This document shows, piece by piece, positions 1 through 10,496 of a stretch of 64,000 bases of DNA. Source of the DNA: Ramlibacter terrae (GTDB taxonomy: Bacteria; Pseudomonadota; Gammaproteobacteria; Burkholderiales; Burkholderiaceae_C); assembly GCA_013127575.1 (NCBI GenBank), contig CP053418.1:3782001-3846000 (forward strand), in the 5' to 3' direction. Both the position numbers and the translations under genes were made by a program. The notes beneath the pieces were generated by a model, which saw only the letters and a list, made by a program, of their open reading frames with translations, was not told the DNA's origin and ran no database searches. Positions within the stretch are counted from its first letter, which is position 1; each line of letters opens with the position of its first letter.

Positions 1-1
1 T

Positions 2-88
2 TTCATCTGCGACCGCCGCGAACTGCGCAAGACCGTGGCGAACGTGCTGGCGATGCTGCAGCGACAACCGGCGGACGCGGTGGAATAG
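2..88 (+). CDS. C-terminal end of an unidentified protein (partial)
   Basis: An open frame enters from the left edge and stops at TAG 86-88, giving 28 residues that end in PADAVE. The tail is rich in Arg, Leu and Ala and looks helical (FICDRRELRKTVANVLAMLQ). I do not recognise the family. It converges on yggT, and a large hairpin repeat lies between the two 3' ends. The call rests only on frame openness and codon use at the window edge. Confidence 0.5.
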   Translation, partial: FICDRRELRKTVANVLAMLQRQPADAVE

Positions 89-103
89 ATTTCCAAAAAG
101 CTT

Positions 104-203
104 TTGAACGCAGAGGGCGCAGAAGGGGCGCAGAAAACGCAGAAAAATCCTTTTAGTTTTCCTTCTGCGATTTCTGCGCATCCTCTGCGCCCTCTGCGTT
201 CAA
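104..203. repeat. Large hairpin repeat, family copy 1
   Basis: An imperfect inverted repeat of about 100 bp. The left arm starts TTGAACGCAGAGGGCGCAG and the right arm ends with its complement CTCTGCGCCCTCTGCGTTCAA. Each arm is built of 9-10 bp units of the type GCGCAGAAG or ACGCAGAGG, and the centre is A/T-rich. Three more copies occur in the window. It lies between two convergent genes, where a folded transcript could act as a bidirectional terminator or 3'-end protector. Confidence 0.85.
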
Positions 204-222
204 GGGTATCCGCTCCCGCTTT

Positions 223-767
223 TCAGCGCAGCACAGCTCCCTGCACGTTCGCCAGCACGATCACCGCGATCTGCAGCACCACCAGCAGCGCCAGCGGCGA
301 CAGGTCGAAGCCGCCCACCAGCGGGATCAGCTTGCGGAAAGGCCGCAGCATCGGCGCGGTCAGCCGGTCGATCACGTCGGTGATCGGCGAGTCCGCGCGC
401 ACCCACGACAGGATCGCGTAGACGATCACCAGCCCGATCATTCCCGAGATCACCAGCCGCAAGAGCCCGAACAGGGCCAGCAGCGGGACCACCGCGCCGT
501 TGCCGCCGCCCGCCAGCAGCCACAGGATGCCGTACTGCGCCAGTTGCAGCAGGTAGGCGCCCACCAGGCTGGCGGGTCGACCTTGCGCACGGTGGGCAGC
601 ACCTTGCGCAGCGGCAGCACCAGCCAGTCGGTCAGCGCGAAGACGAAACGCCCCACCGGATTGCCGAACGGAATGCGCTGGTACTGCATGTAAAGGCGCA
701 GCAGGCACGCACCGCCGAGCAGGCCGGCGAGAACGTCGAGCAGGAAGGAGGCGATCTGGAGGAGCAT
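223..767 (-). CDS. yggT: YggT family integral membrane protein
   Basis: Small membrane protein of the YggT family, which is linked to osmotic/ionic stress tolerance and to membrane-protein assembly; its exact role is unsettled. Two YggT repeats are visible: an N-terminal half (start MLLQIASFLLDVLAG) with PFGNPVGRFVFALTDWLVLPLRKVLP, and a C-terminal half with ISGMIGLVIVYAILSWVRADSP followed by APMLRPFRKLIPLVGG. Each half carries hydrophobic segments. ATG at 767. One base is missing near 574, where the gene reads CCCG and the family expects Leu (CTGG); the repaired product is 181 aa. It converges on the fragment at the window start. Confidence 0.85.
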
Positions 768-794
768 CGGGGCACGGGTGGGCGAGGTCGTGGG

Positions 795-1454
795 ATGATA
801 GCGGCAGCCACTGGAACCGACGTGCCCGCGACCCTGACCCTGCAATCCCTCCCGCTGTTTCCGCTCAGCGCGGTGCTGTACCCGGAGGGCCTGCTCTCCC
901 TGCGGATCTTCGAGGTGCGGTACCTCGACATGATCGCCAAGTGCCGCAAGGCGGGCGCCCCGTTCGGCGTCGTTGCGCTCACGCAGGGCAACGAGGTGCG
1001 GCAGCCGGGCAGCCAGGAGGCCTTCTCGGCCGTCGGCACGCTGGCCAGCATCCACGATTTCGACAATCCCCAGCCCGGGCTGATGATGGTGCGCGCCGTG
1101 GGCAGCCAGCGCTTCCGCATCACGTCCAGCGAGCAGCTCAAGCACGGCCTCTGGGTGGCCGACGTCGAGAGCATCGCGCCCGACATGGCGGTCACCATCC
1201 CCGACGACCTGAAGCCCACGGCCGACGCGCTGCAGCGCCTGATCGAGTCGTTGCAGCTCAAGGCCGACGCGCCCGGCCCGATGCCGCTGCTGCCGCCTTT
1301 CAAGCTGGACGATTGCGGATGGGTGGCGAACCGCTGGTGCGAGCTGCTGCCCTTGCCGGTGGCGCTCAAGCAGCGCCTGATGGAACTCGACAACCCGCTC
1401 GTGCGCACGGAACTCGTCAGCGACGTGCTGACGCGCACCGGCATCACGACCTAG
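795..1454 (+). CDS. Lon N-terminal (substrate-binding) domain protein
   Basis: Intact 219-aa protein consisting of a stand-alone LON substrate-binding domain without the AAA or Ser-Lys protease domains. The domain signature is near the N-terminus (LPLFPLSAVLYPEGLLSLRIFEVRY, split over residues 19-44), followed by the beta-rich core that ends in VVALTQGNEV and SIHDFDNPQPGLMMV. Such proteins are common in proteobacteria; they probably bind unfolded or partner proteins, but no specific substrate is known. ATG at 795, 27 bp from the divergent yggT start. The 3' end overlaps the stop of the convergent dehydratase gene by 11 bp. Confidence 0.85.
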   Translation: MIAAATGTDVPATLTLQSLPLFPLSAVLYPEGLLSLRIFEVRYLDMIAKCRKAGAPFGVVALTQGNEVRQPGSQEAFSAVGTLASIHDFDNPQPGLMMVRAVGSQRFRITSSEQLKHGLWVADVESIAPDMAVTIPDDLKPTADALQRLIESLQLKADAPGPMPLLPPFKLDDCGWVANRWCELLPLPVALKQRLMELDNPLVRTELVSDVLTRTGITT

Positions 1455-3234
1455 GCGCGTACTCGGGCACCCGCGCCCGCAGCCATTCCCGCAGCGCGGC
1501 CGGCGCAGGCTGCGCACCGGCTTCGGCGATCCAGCGCACGACCTCCTCCACCTCGGGCAGCGGCCCCGCTGTCTTGGCGATGCGCAGCTTCGCGTGCGGC
1601 GTGGGCTCGCTGGTCTCCGCGTTGGCCAGCAGCTCCTCGAACAGCTTCTCGCCGGGCCGCAGGCCGGTGTAGGTGATCGGCACTTCCTGCTCCGTGCGGC
1701 CCGACAGCCGGATCAGCATGCGCGCGAGCTCGACGATCTTCACCGGCTCGCCCATGTCGAGCACGAAGATCTGCCCGGACCGCCCCATCAGGCCGGCCTG
1801 CAGCACCAGCTGCGCCGCCTCCGGGATTGTCATGAAATAGCGAACGATGTCCGGGTGCGTCACCGTCACCGGGCCGCCGCGCGCGATCTGCGCCGTGAAG
1901 AGGGGCACCACCGAGCCGCTGGAGCCGAGCACGTTGCCGAAGCGCACCGAGACGAACTGCGTCGCGGGCTCACGCAGCGCGACGGCCTGCACCAGCAGCT
2001 CCGCCAGGCGCTTGCTGGCGCCCATCACGTTGGTCGGGTTGACCGCCTTGTCGGTGGAAATCATCACGAAGCGCCGCGCGCCGCAGGCCGCGGCCGCGCG
2101 CGCGGCGTGAAACGTGCCCAGCACGTTGGTGCGCAGCGCCTCGATCTCGTTGTCCTGCTCCATCAGCGGAACGTGCTTGTAGGCGGCCGCATGGAACACC
2201 ACGGCCGGCTGGTGCCGCCGGAAGATGGCCAGCAGCCGCTCCGGCTCGCGGACGTTGGCGGTGTGGTACACGCCCTGCATCTGCGGGTGCGCCTGCCGCA
2301 GTTCCTGTTCGAGCCGGTAGATCGCGTACTCGGACACGTCGACGCACACCAGCCGCGCCGCGCCGAAGCGCGCGATCTGCCGGCACAGCTCCGAACCGAT
2401 CGACCCGCCGGCGCCGGTCACCAGCACCACCTGCCCGGAGAACAGTTCCGCCAGGCCCGCGACATCCAGCGCCACCGGCGCGCGGCCCAGCAGGTCTTCC
2501 AGTTCGATCTTGCGCGGGCCGGTGCTCTCGGCCTGCAGCCACTCGTCGGCGCGCGGCAGCGTCAGCAGCGTGATGTGGGCGTCGGCGGCGAGCAGCAGCG
2601 CCTCGCGCCGCTCGGCCGACCCCGGCGGGCTGGCGACCAGCGCGGTCCGCGTGTCGAGCGCGCGGCAGGCGCCCGGCAGGTCGGCAACGGCGCCGAGCAC
2701 GCGCACGTTCTGCACCGAGCGGCCGCGTTCGTGCGGCAACGGCGAGACGATGCCCACCGCCTGCCACTGCGTCGAACCCTTGAGGGCACGCAGCGCACCT
2801 GCGGCATCGGCGAGCGAGCCGACGACGATCACCGGCGTCCCGACGAAGCGGTGCAGCCTGCGTTCGGCGATGGTGCGCCGGCCGCGCGCGCGCCCCCCAG
2901 CAGCAGCAGCGCCAGCACCGGGTACAGCAGCAGGACCGAGCGCGGGAACTGCGGCAGGCGCAGCATCAGCACGGCGACCGCGGCGAGCCCGGCGCCGAGC
3001 AGGACGGCCGCGGTGAGCTGGCGCAATTCCGCCAGCCCGATGAAGGTCCAGACGTGCCGGTAGGCGCGGGTCACGCCGAGCCCGACGGCCAGTCCGGCGA
3101 CGCACCAGGCACTGGAGGAAGCGGCGAGCTGCACGAACTCGTCGGGCACCTCGAGGTTGAAGCGGAGCCAGAACGCGAGCCACCAGGCCGCCAGGCCCAG
3201 CGCGAGGTCCACCACCAGCAGCGTGAGCGCGCTC

Positions 3235-3248
<14 letters not shown>
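1444..3248 (-). CDS. CapD/WbpM-like membrane-bound nucleoside-diphosphate-sugar 4,6-dehydratase
   Basis: Predicted UDP-sugar 4,6-dehydratase/epimerase. The N-terminus has several membrane segments (LTLLVVDLALGLAAWWLAFW; SVLLLYPVLALLLL), then a CoA-binding-like Rossmann region (IVVGSLADAAGALRAL), then an extended SDR domain with NAD motif VTGAGGSIGSEL and the MxxxK catalytic pair in NPTNVMGASKR. This MxxxK replacement of YxxxK is typical of WbpM-type dehydratases. One base is missing near 2880 (CCTGG read as CCGG, restoring Trp); repaired length 601 aa. GTG at 3248 is chosen because GGAGG lies 6 nt upstream and it barely overlaps the previous stop. It is the last gene of the glycan operon and would make the 4-keto sugar used by the aminotransferase. 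Confidence 0.85.
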
Positions 3249-4723
<1,475 letters not shown>

Positions 4724-4724
4724 G

Positions 4725-5858
4725 TCAGTAGCGGTTGACCTTGTGCAGCAGCGCGGGCGTGATCGGGGTGTCGGCCAGCAGCCGCACGATGCGGGCAGCG
4801 GCGGCGCCATCGCCGTAGACATTGGCCGGTGGGTACGGTCCGTGCGCCGATGCGCTTCGCAGGGCCGAGGCGATCTCCTCGCGGCCGGTGCCGCAATCGA
4901 TCGTGTTCGCGTTGCGTTCGCGCGCATTCTGCCGCAGGCCGATGTTGACCACAGGGGTGCCGAAGCTCGCCGCCTCGATGATGCCCGACGACGAGTTGCC
5001 CACCAGCAGGTCGGCGTGCCGCAGCGCCGCGACGTACGCCGCGCGCGGCAGGTGCGTGATGGCGCGGATGCCTGCTTCGCCCGCATCGGCGCGTCCCTGC
5101 AGCACGCCGGCGGAGCCCGCGTCGGCGTTGGGCGCAAGCCAGACGATGCGCCGTCCGCCCGCCGTTTCGCGCAGCGCCGCGGCCAGCGCCTGCGTCTGCG
5201 CGTACGCATCGGCCTCTTCCTGCACCACCGGATGGAACAGCACGAGCAGGTAACGCTCTTCGTCCCCGAGGCCCAGCGACTGGAGGACTTCGCGACGCGG
5301 CCGGTCGCCGAGCGCGACCAGCCCGTCGAGGCTCGGCGCGCCGGTCACCCAGACATGGTCTTCCGCCTCGCCCATGCGGACCAGCCGCTCGCGCGAGGCT
5401 TCGGTCGCGGCGAAGTGCCAGTGCGCGAGCTTGCTGATCGCATGCCGCACCGGTTCGTCGACGGTGCCCGAGCGCTCGCCCCCGTGCAGGTGCGCGATGA
5501 CCACGCCGAGGTGGAGCGCGGCGATGGCGCCGCCCAGCATCTCGCCGCGGTCGCCGAGCAGCAGCAGCACGTCGGGCTCGCGTTGTTCGAGGGCTTGCGT
5601 CATGCCGAGCACCGTCTGCCCGACGGCCCGCGCCATGCCGGCCGGCGTGCGGCTGTCGACGTCGGTGGGGATCCGCGCCGCGATGGGCAGGCCGCTCGCT
5701 TCGATCTCATCGACCGTCGCGCCGAACTGCGCGCTGAGATGCATGCCCGTCACCGCGAGCTGCAGCTGCAGCCCGGGATGCGCGTCGATCGCGCGCAGCG
5801 TCGCCTCCATCAGGCCGAAGTCGGCGCGCGTGCCGGTGAGGTAGAGGATGCGGCGCAT
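4725..5858 (-). CDS. neuC: Hydrolysing UDP-N-acetylglucosamine 2-epimerase family (NeuC/LegG-like)
   Basis: Intact 377-aa GT-B-fold epimerase. Motifs: N-terminal LTGTRADFGLM, LLLGDRGEMLGGAIAA, HLHGGERSGTVDE and C-terminal VGNSSSGIIEAASFGTPVVNIG, all typical of NeuC. The enzyme removes UDP and inverts C2, giving a free ManNAc-type sugar (or its 2,4-diamino analogue) for condensation with PEP. It starts 3 bp after the neuB stop. Because a dehydratase and a 4-aminotransferase sit beside it, the natural substrate is more likely the 2,4-diacetamido sugar of the legionaminic pathway (LegG role) than plain UDP-GlcNAc; that is inference. Confidence 0.9.
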   Translation of the reverse strand: MRRILYLTGTRADFGLMEATLRAIDAHPGLQLQLAVTGMHLSAQFGATVDEIEASGLPIAARIPTDVDSRTPAGMARAVGQTVLGMTQALEQREPDVLLLLGDRGEMLGGAIAALHLGVVIAHLHGGERSGTVDEPVRHAISKLAHWHFAATEASRERLVRMGEAEDHVWVTGAPSLDGLVALGDRPRREVLQSLGLGDEERYLLVLFHPVVQEEADAYAQTQALAAALRETAGGRRIVWLAPNADAGSAGVLQGRADAGEAGIRAITHLPRAAYVAALRHADLLVGNSSSGIIEAASFGTPVVNIGLRQNARERNANTIDCGTGREEIASALRSASAHGPYPPANVYGDGAAAARIVRLLADTPITPALLHKVNRY

Positions 5859-5861
5859 GCC

Positions 5862-6908
5862 TCAGCCGCGCTCCAGCAGGTCCCACGCCAGCGTGGTGTA
5901 CGGCTCGGTGGCGGCACGCAAGCGGCTGCCGACCACCTGATCGATCTCCGCCGGCGCGATGCCGGTGCCGGGCCGGCGCAGCGCCGGGTCGGACGCGGCT
6001 AGCACGTGGCCCGCGGCCAGCTTGCGCGTGACCACGACGCTGCGGCGCGCGACATCGCGCGTGTTCGCCTCCACCGGCTGCGGCTGCTTCACGCCGTCGC
6101 CCAGCATCGCCTCGACGCGGCGGATGGCCTGCACCATCGCCGCGAACTCCGCCGGATCGGCCGACGCGCGGTGGTCCGGTCCGGCCATGCCCTTGTCGAG
6201 CGTCAGGTGCTTCTCGATCACCGTCGCGCCGAGTGCGACGGCGGCGACGGCCGCCGCGATGCCTTCGCTGTGGTCGGAGTAGCCGACGGGGAGTTGCGTC
6301 GCGGCCGCCAGTGCGTGCAGCGCGCGCAGGTTGAGCGCGTCGTCCGGCGCCGGGTAGGCCGAGGTGCAATGAAGCACGCACAAGGTATCGGCATCCGGTG
6401 GCGGAAAACCGCCGCGGGCGCGGGCGTCCGCGATCCAGGCGATGGCCGCCTGCACTTCCGGCAGCGTCGCCATCCCGGTCGACAGCAGCAAGGGCAGGCC
6501 GGTGGCCGCCGCCGTCTCGATCAAGGGCTTGTTGGTCAGCTCCCCCGAAGGCAGCTTGATGCGTGGTACGCCGAGCGCGACGAGTTCACCGACGGCACGT
6601 TCGGAGAACGGCGTGGAGAAGAACTCGAAGCCGAGCGCGCGGCAGTGTTCGGCCACGCGCCGGTGCCCCGCTTCGTCGAGCTCCAGCTTGCGCAGCATGT
6701 CGAACTGGCTGGTCTCGCTGGTGTTGGTGCGCTGGTAGTCCGCGGTGGCCGCGGTGGGCGTGACGACATCCTCCGCGCGGAAGGTCTGGAACTTCACGGC
6801 GTCGGCGCCGGCCGCGCGCGCGGCGTCGGCGAGGCGCACCGCCAGCTCCGGGTCGCCGTTGTGGTTGACCCCGGCCTCCGCGATGATGAACACACGCGCG
6901 GCGCTCAT
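5862..6908 (-). CDS. neuB: N-acetylneuraminate/legionaminate synthase
   Basis: Intact 348-aa synthase that condenses a ManNAc-type sugar with phosphoenolpyruvate to make a nine-carbon 2-keto acid. The NeuB barrel shows IIAEAGVNHNGD, DAVKFQTF, STPFSERAV, KLPSGELTN and GYSDHSEG, with EKHLTLDKGMAGPDHRASAD near residue 230. A C-terminal SAF/antifreeze-like domain follows (SVVVTRKLAAGHVLAASD). The start ATG at 6908 overlaps the neuA stop in an ATGA arrangement, which implies translational coupling. Whether the product is Neu5Ac or a legionaminic acid cannot be told from the sequence alone. Confidence 0.92.
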   Translation of the reverse strand: MSAARVFIIAEAGVNHNGDPELAVRLADAARAAGADAVKFQTFRAEDVVTPTAATADYQRTNTSETSQFDMLRKLELDEAGHRRVAEHCRALGFEFFSTPFSERAVGELVALGVPRIKLPSGELTNKPLIETAAATGLPLLLSTGMATLPEVQAAIAWIADARARGGFPPPDADTLCVLHCTSAYPAPDDALNLRALHALAAATQLPVGYSDHSEGIAAAVAAVALGATVIEKHLTLDKGMAGPDHRASADPAEFAAMVQAIRRVEAMLGDGVKQPQPVEANTRDVARRSVVVTRKLAAGHVLAASDPALRRPGTGIAPAEIDQVVGSRLRAATEPYTTLAWDLLERG

Positions 6909-7595
6909 GCCGTCACCCTGCGCCGGTACAGCCACTCGGCCCATTCGAAATCCAGTGCGTCGTCGATGTCCACCGAACGCTCGCGCGGCATCGGCACCGG
7001 CTGCGCGCGCACGCTCCAGAAACCGTCGCGGATCGCCCGCGGCAGCGCCTCCCGCTGCCAGACGTAGATGGAACCGTTCAGGCCCCACACCGGCGGCAGG
7101 TCCTGCCGCCGCGCGTGGGCGGCCGGCTTGCTCAGTTGCAGCGTGCCGTCGGCGCCCTGCTCCACCAGCGAAAAGTAAGGGCTGTGCGAGGGTTCGCTGA
7201 CGCTCACCGCCAGCTCGCAGTGGCGCGCGACGCCGAGAGCGGCTTGCAGGTCCGCCTGCGTCCGCAGCGGCGAGGTCGGCTGCAGGTCGACGATGGTCGT
7301 CACGCGCCGACCGGCCTGTTCCAGTGCGCGACCGGTGCTCGATGGCGGGCAGCTTCGCCGCGGTGTCGCTGGCGAGTTCGGCCGGCCGGCGGTAGGGAAC
7401 GATCGCGCCGCTGGCGCGCGCGACTTCCGCGATCGCGTCGTCGTCCGTCGACACGTACACGCCCTCGATCGCGCCGCAGGCGAGCGCCTGCGCGATCGTG
7501 TGCGCGATCAGCGGCTTGCCGGCGAAAGGCCGCAGGTTCTTGCCCGGCAGCCCCTTGCTGCCGCCACGCGCGCAGATGGTCGCGATGGTGGTCAT
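6905..7595 (-). CDS. neuA: CMP-nonulosonic acid cytidylyltransferase
   Basis: Activates the nonulosonic acid with CTP. The N-terminus has the signature ICARGGSKGLPGKNLRPF and the STDDDAIAEVA block; the later half has VDLQPTSPLR and the C-terminal DIDDALDFEWAEWL. Two bases are missing, near 7321 and 7333; restoring CCTGG at both gives the smooth path AIEHLVAHLEQAGRRV into VTTIVDLQPTSP, and a 230-aa protein of normal family length. ATG at 7595 overlaps the methyltransferase stop (ATGA). It belongs to the compact glycan operon. Confidence 0.9.
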
Positions 7596-8275
7596 GCGTC
7601 GTCGCGCCGCGCCACGATCACCCACTCCGTCACGGCGCGGGTGCGGTTCTCCAGCGTGCGGCTCACCTGTTCGACCTGCAGCGGCTTCCGGGGGCCGAGC
7701 AGCGACGGCAGGTCGGCTTCGCTCGTGAAGCGGACAATGCCGGTGCCGGCGAACGGCCCTTCGGCGCAGCGCCAGGCGCCGTGCCCGTGCGCTTCGCCCG
7801 TGCCCTCGCCCCAGCAGCCCGTGGCCGGCGTGCGCACGTACAACAGGCCGCCGGGACGCGTCACGCGGTGCATCTCCGCGTAGACCTTGCGCGCTTCCTC
7901 GAAGCTGTTGCAGGTGACCGCGTCGCTGTCGAGGACCGCGTCGAAGCTCGCGTCCGCATAGGGCAGCGGCTCGCAGATGTCACCGACGCGCAGCTCGGCC
8001 CCATGGTCGCGCCACCCCGGCACCTCTTCGTCGAGACGGCGCATCGCCCGGTCGCAGCCGGCTTGCGCGCCTTCCGGGCCGTACACCGAGAAGCCCTCGC
8101 GCGCCGCGTACCAGAGGTTGGCGCCAGTGCCGAAGCCGACCTCCATCAGCTTCACGGCATGGCGCGGCTCGGCGCGGTAGAAGTTGCCCGCGACGAAGCG
8201 GATGAACTCCTCCGGCGGGTACTTGCCCCGGGGCCGGCTGGCAAAGATGTCTTCCCACAGCGGATCGCGGCTCAT
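7592..8275 (-). CDS. Class I SAM-dependent methyltransferase
   Basis: Intact 227-aa protein. The SAM-binding motif is LMEVGFGTGANLWYAAREGF (residues ~43-62), followed by an acidic motif around VYGPEGAQAG and the later DICEPLPYADASFDAVLDSD and RVTRPGGLLYVRTP, as in Methyltransf_11/25 proteins. The substrate is unknown; within a glycan operon it is probably a sugar or lipid-linked glycan hydroxyl. It starts 3 bp after the upstream acyltransferase stop and its stop overlaps the neuA start. Confidence 0.8.
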   Translation of the reverse strand: MSRDPLWEDIFASRPRGKYPPEEFIRFVAGNFYRAEPRHAVKLMEVGFGTGANLWYAAREGFSVYGPEGAQAGCDRAMRRLDEEVPGWRDHGAELRVGDICEPLPYADASFDAVLDSDAVTCNSFEEARKVYAEMHRVTRPGGLLYVRTPATGCWGEGTGEAHGHGAWRCAEGPFAGTGIVRFTSEADLPSLLGPRKPLQVEQVSRTLENRTRAVTEWVIVARRDDA

Positions 8276-8278
8276 GGC

Positions 8279-9285
8279 TCAATCATCCAGCAGGATGCGC
8301 GTGGGCGGATGCGCGCGGTCGTGGCCGGCCAGTGCGGCGCGGCTCCAGTAGGCGTCTTCGTCATGGATCGTCCGGCCCGTGCGGAACGGCAGCAGCCGCC
8401 GGGAGAACCCCTTCTTGTAGAACAGGAGCGTATTGTCCGCTGCCGGCGTGATGCCGCCGCCGAGGTAGAGCGACCGCGCGCCCGCCTCGCGCCCGCGCCG
8501 CGCGGCGGCCGCCTGCAGCAGGTACGCCGTGCCCGCTTCGTGGCCCGCGGCGCTGCTGGCCCCGAGGTGGTATTCGACGACGCTTTCGCCGAACAGGTAC
8601 ACGCCGGCCGATGCCAGGCCCCGTCCAGCTCGCACACGCACAGCCAGGCCTGCGGCACGGTGGCGAGCGCCTCGAAGTACGCGTCGCTGAAGTGGTACCA
8701 GCCCGCCGCCCCCAGCGCCGTCATGGCCGCACGGTAGAACGCTGCGAAGCGCCGCCAGTCGCCGGGGTGGCGGCTGAAGCGCACGGTGGCGCCGAGCCGG
8801 TCGGCGCGCCGCAGCTTGCGCAGCGCGAGCGTGCTGAACTGCGACTCCACCTGCGGCAGGGTGAGGTCGACACTCACGGTCATGCGGTTGTCCGCCACCT
8901 CGCCGCCGAAGAAGATGTCGTTGCCCGCCTCCGGGTGGAAGCGGCAGAACTCCGCCAGCACCGCGTTCGCGCGGCACCAGTCGCCATATGCAGCCCACGC
9001 CTGCGCCAGCAAAGCCGCGTCCTGTGCGCTTGCCAGCGGCCCGCCGTAGCCGTACGGCGAAATGGCGCCCCAAGCACCGGGACCGCCGGGCAGCGGCCGC
9101 AGGTGCACGCCGTGCAGCCACCGCCATTCGCCGGCCTCGACCGCGAGCCAGCGGCACTGCAGTTGCGGATCGCGCGTCGCGTCGGCCGCCGCAAAAGCCG
9201 GGCTGAGGCTCGTGACGCGCAAGGACAGCGGCATCGCATCGAACCAGCGCTGCGCCTCCGGCAGTGGCAGCTCGCGCAGCTTCAT
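8279..9285 (-). CDS. FemAB/GNAT-like N-acyltransferase
   Basis: 335-aa protein after repair, resembling the FemAB-related acyltransferases found in polysaccharide clusters. The first half contains GAISPYGYGGPLAS and RFHPEAGNDIFFGG; the C-terminal half has the GNAT-like core SAGVYLFGESVVEYHLGASS and the tail TLLFYKKGFS. One base is missing near 8615 next to a CCTGG site. No other acyltransferase is encoded in the operon, so it is the best candidate to acylate the amino group made by the CBS-aminotransferase; that assignment is inference from context only. Confidence 0.7.
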
Positions 9286-9301
9286 GGCGGCAAGAGCGCC
9301 A

Positions 9302-10496
9302 TCAGTTCGTCGGCCACACGCGCTGCGGCTGGCCCGTTTCGCCGAGCGCACCCGGCAAAGCGGAACGCCGGCCGAGGGCGCGTGCGACTGCATCCGGCAG
9401 TTCCGGCAGCGGCACCGCCTCGTCCGCGATGCCGCACGCCACGTAGGGCGCGTCATCCGAATAGAGCGAGCCCAGCACCGGACCACGCGTTTTCCGGCCA
9501 AGCGCGCCTCGATGCCGACGGTGGACGTCATCACCACCACCACATCGACGGCGTGCAGCAAAACGTGCAGGTCCTCGTCGCGCCGCGACAGCCATTCACG
9601 GTCTCCCGGCGGCTGCGGCGACGGCGGTTCGGACGGATGCGGCCGCACCACGAGCTCCATGCCGGGTTGCGACGGCAGCATCGCCCGCAGGCTCTGGGCG
9701 ATGCGCGCCGGCAGTTCGACGTTGCCGCGCTCGCTGCGCACCGGATGCCGTTCCGGCTCCACCTGCGAGGCCCAGAGCACGACGTGGCGATCGTCCCAGC
9801 CGCGCTCGGTGCGCAGCTGCCGTCCGCGCCGGCGGACTTCCGGATCGCCCAGCCGATCGAAAGCGGGATTGCCGGTGACGGCGATGTGTCCGGGTGGCCG
9901 GCCGGCATCGACGAGCCGCTGGCGCACCCGCTCGTTCAGCACGCAGACCCGGTCGGCGAAATCGGGAGCTTGCAGCCACGCGATCTCGTAGGCCGCGAAC
10001 AGGTCCACCATGCACAGCGAGGGCACGCCCAGCGCGCGCGCGGCCAGCAGGGCGGCGCGCTCGGCGCGGGGCGCGCTGGTGGCCACGACCGCGTGCGCAC
10101 CCACGGCGCGCACGATCCGCGTCAGGGTGGGGACGGGGAGGAACACCTGCCGCCCGTGCGCGGCGTAGAGGCGCTCCGCTTCCTCTGCGCCCTGCGATTG
10201 CACCAGTCGGAATAGCCCAGGCCCGGGTAGGCGGCGCTTTCGCGCAGGTCGGTCGCGAGCACGGACAGCTCGCGCGCCAGCCGCTCGCCATGCGCCACCG
10301 CGGCGTCGTCTTCAGGACGCACAAAATCGGCGAAGCCGAGGCAGGGGTATCCGGCCGCCTCGACTTCCGCCCGTGCCGAGGTGAGCCCGAGGATCAGCGG
10401 TTCGATGGCCTGCCTGCGTTCCAGTTCCCGCACCAGCGCGAGCACCATGCGCACGTGGCCGCCGCCGTAGCAGGCGAACAGCACGCGCGGCTTCAC
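9302..10496 (-). CDS. GT-B fold glycosyltransferase / CDP-glycerol transferase-like protein
   Basis: About 398 aa after repair. It begins VKPRVLFACYGGGHVRMVLAL (a nucleotide-sugar-binding Gly-rich start) and has a C-terminal Rossmann half with HIAVTGNPAFDRLG, LVVRPHPSEPP and MTSTVGIEARLAGKRVV, the pattern of GT-B transferases and 2-epimerase relatives. GTG at 10496 overlaps the amidotransferase stop. Two bases are missing: near 10205 (CCTGG to CTGG) and near 9480 (CCAGG to CCGG). The C-terminus PQRVWPTN is doubtful: another frame gives a more usual ADELMALL ending and an ATGA overlap with the next gene, so a third lost base is possible. Confidence 0.7.

Noticed and set aside
104..421. Short proteins encoded in the hairpin repeats (NAEGAEGAQK type)
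   Set aside because: They follow the repeat symmetry, have no ribosome-binding site and occur in several frames.
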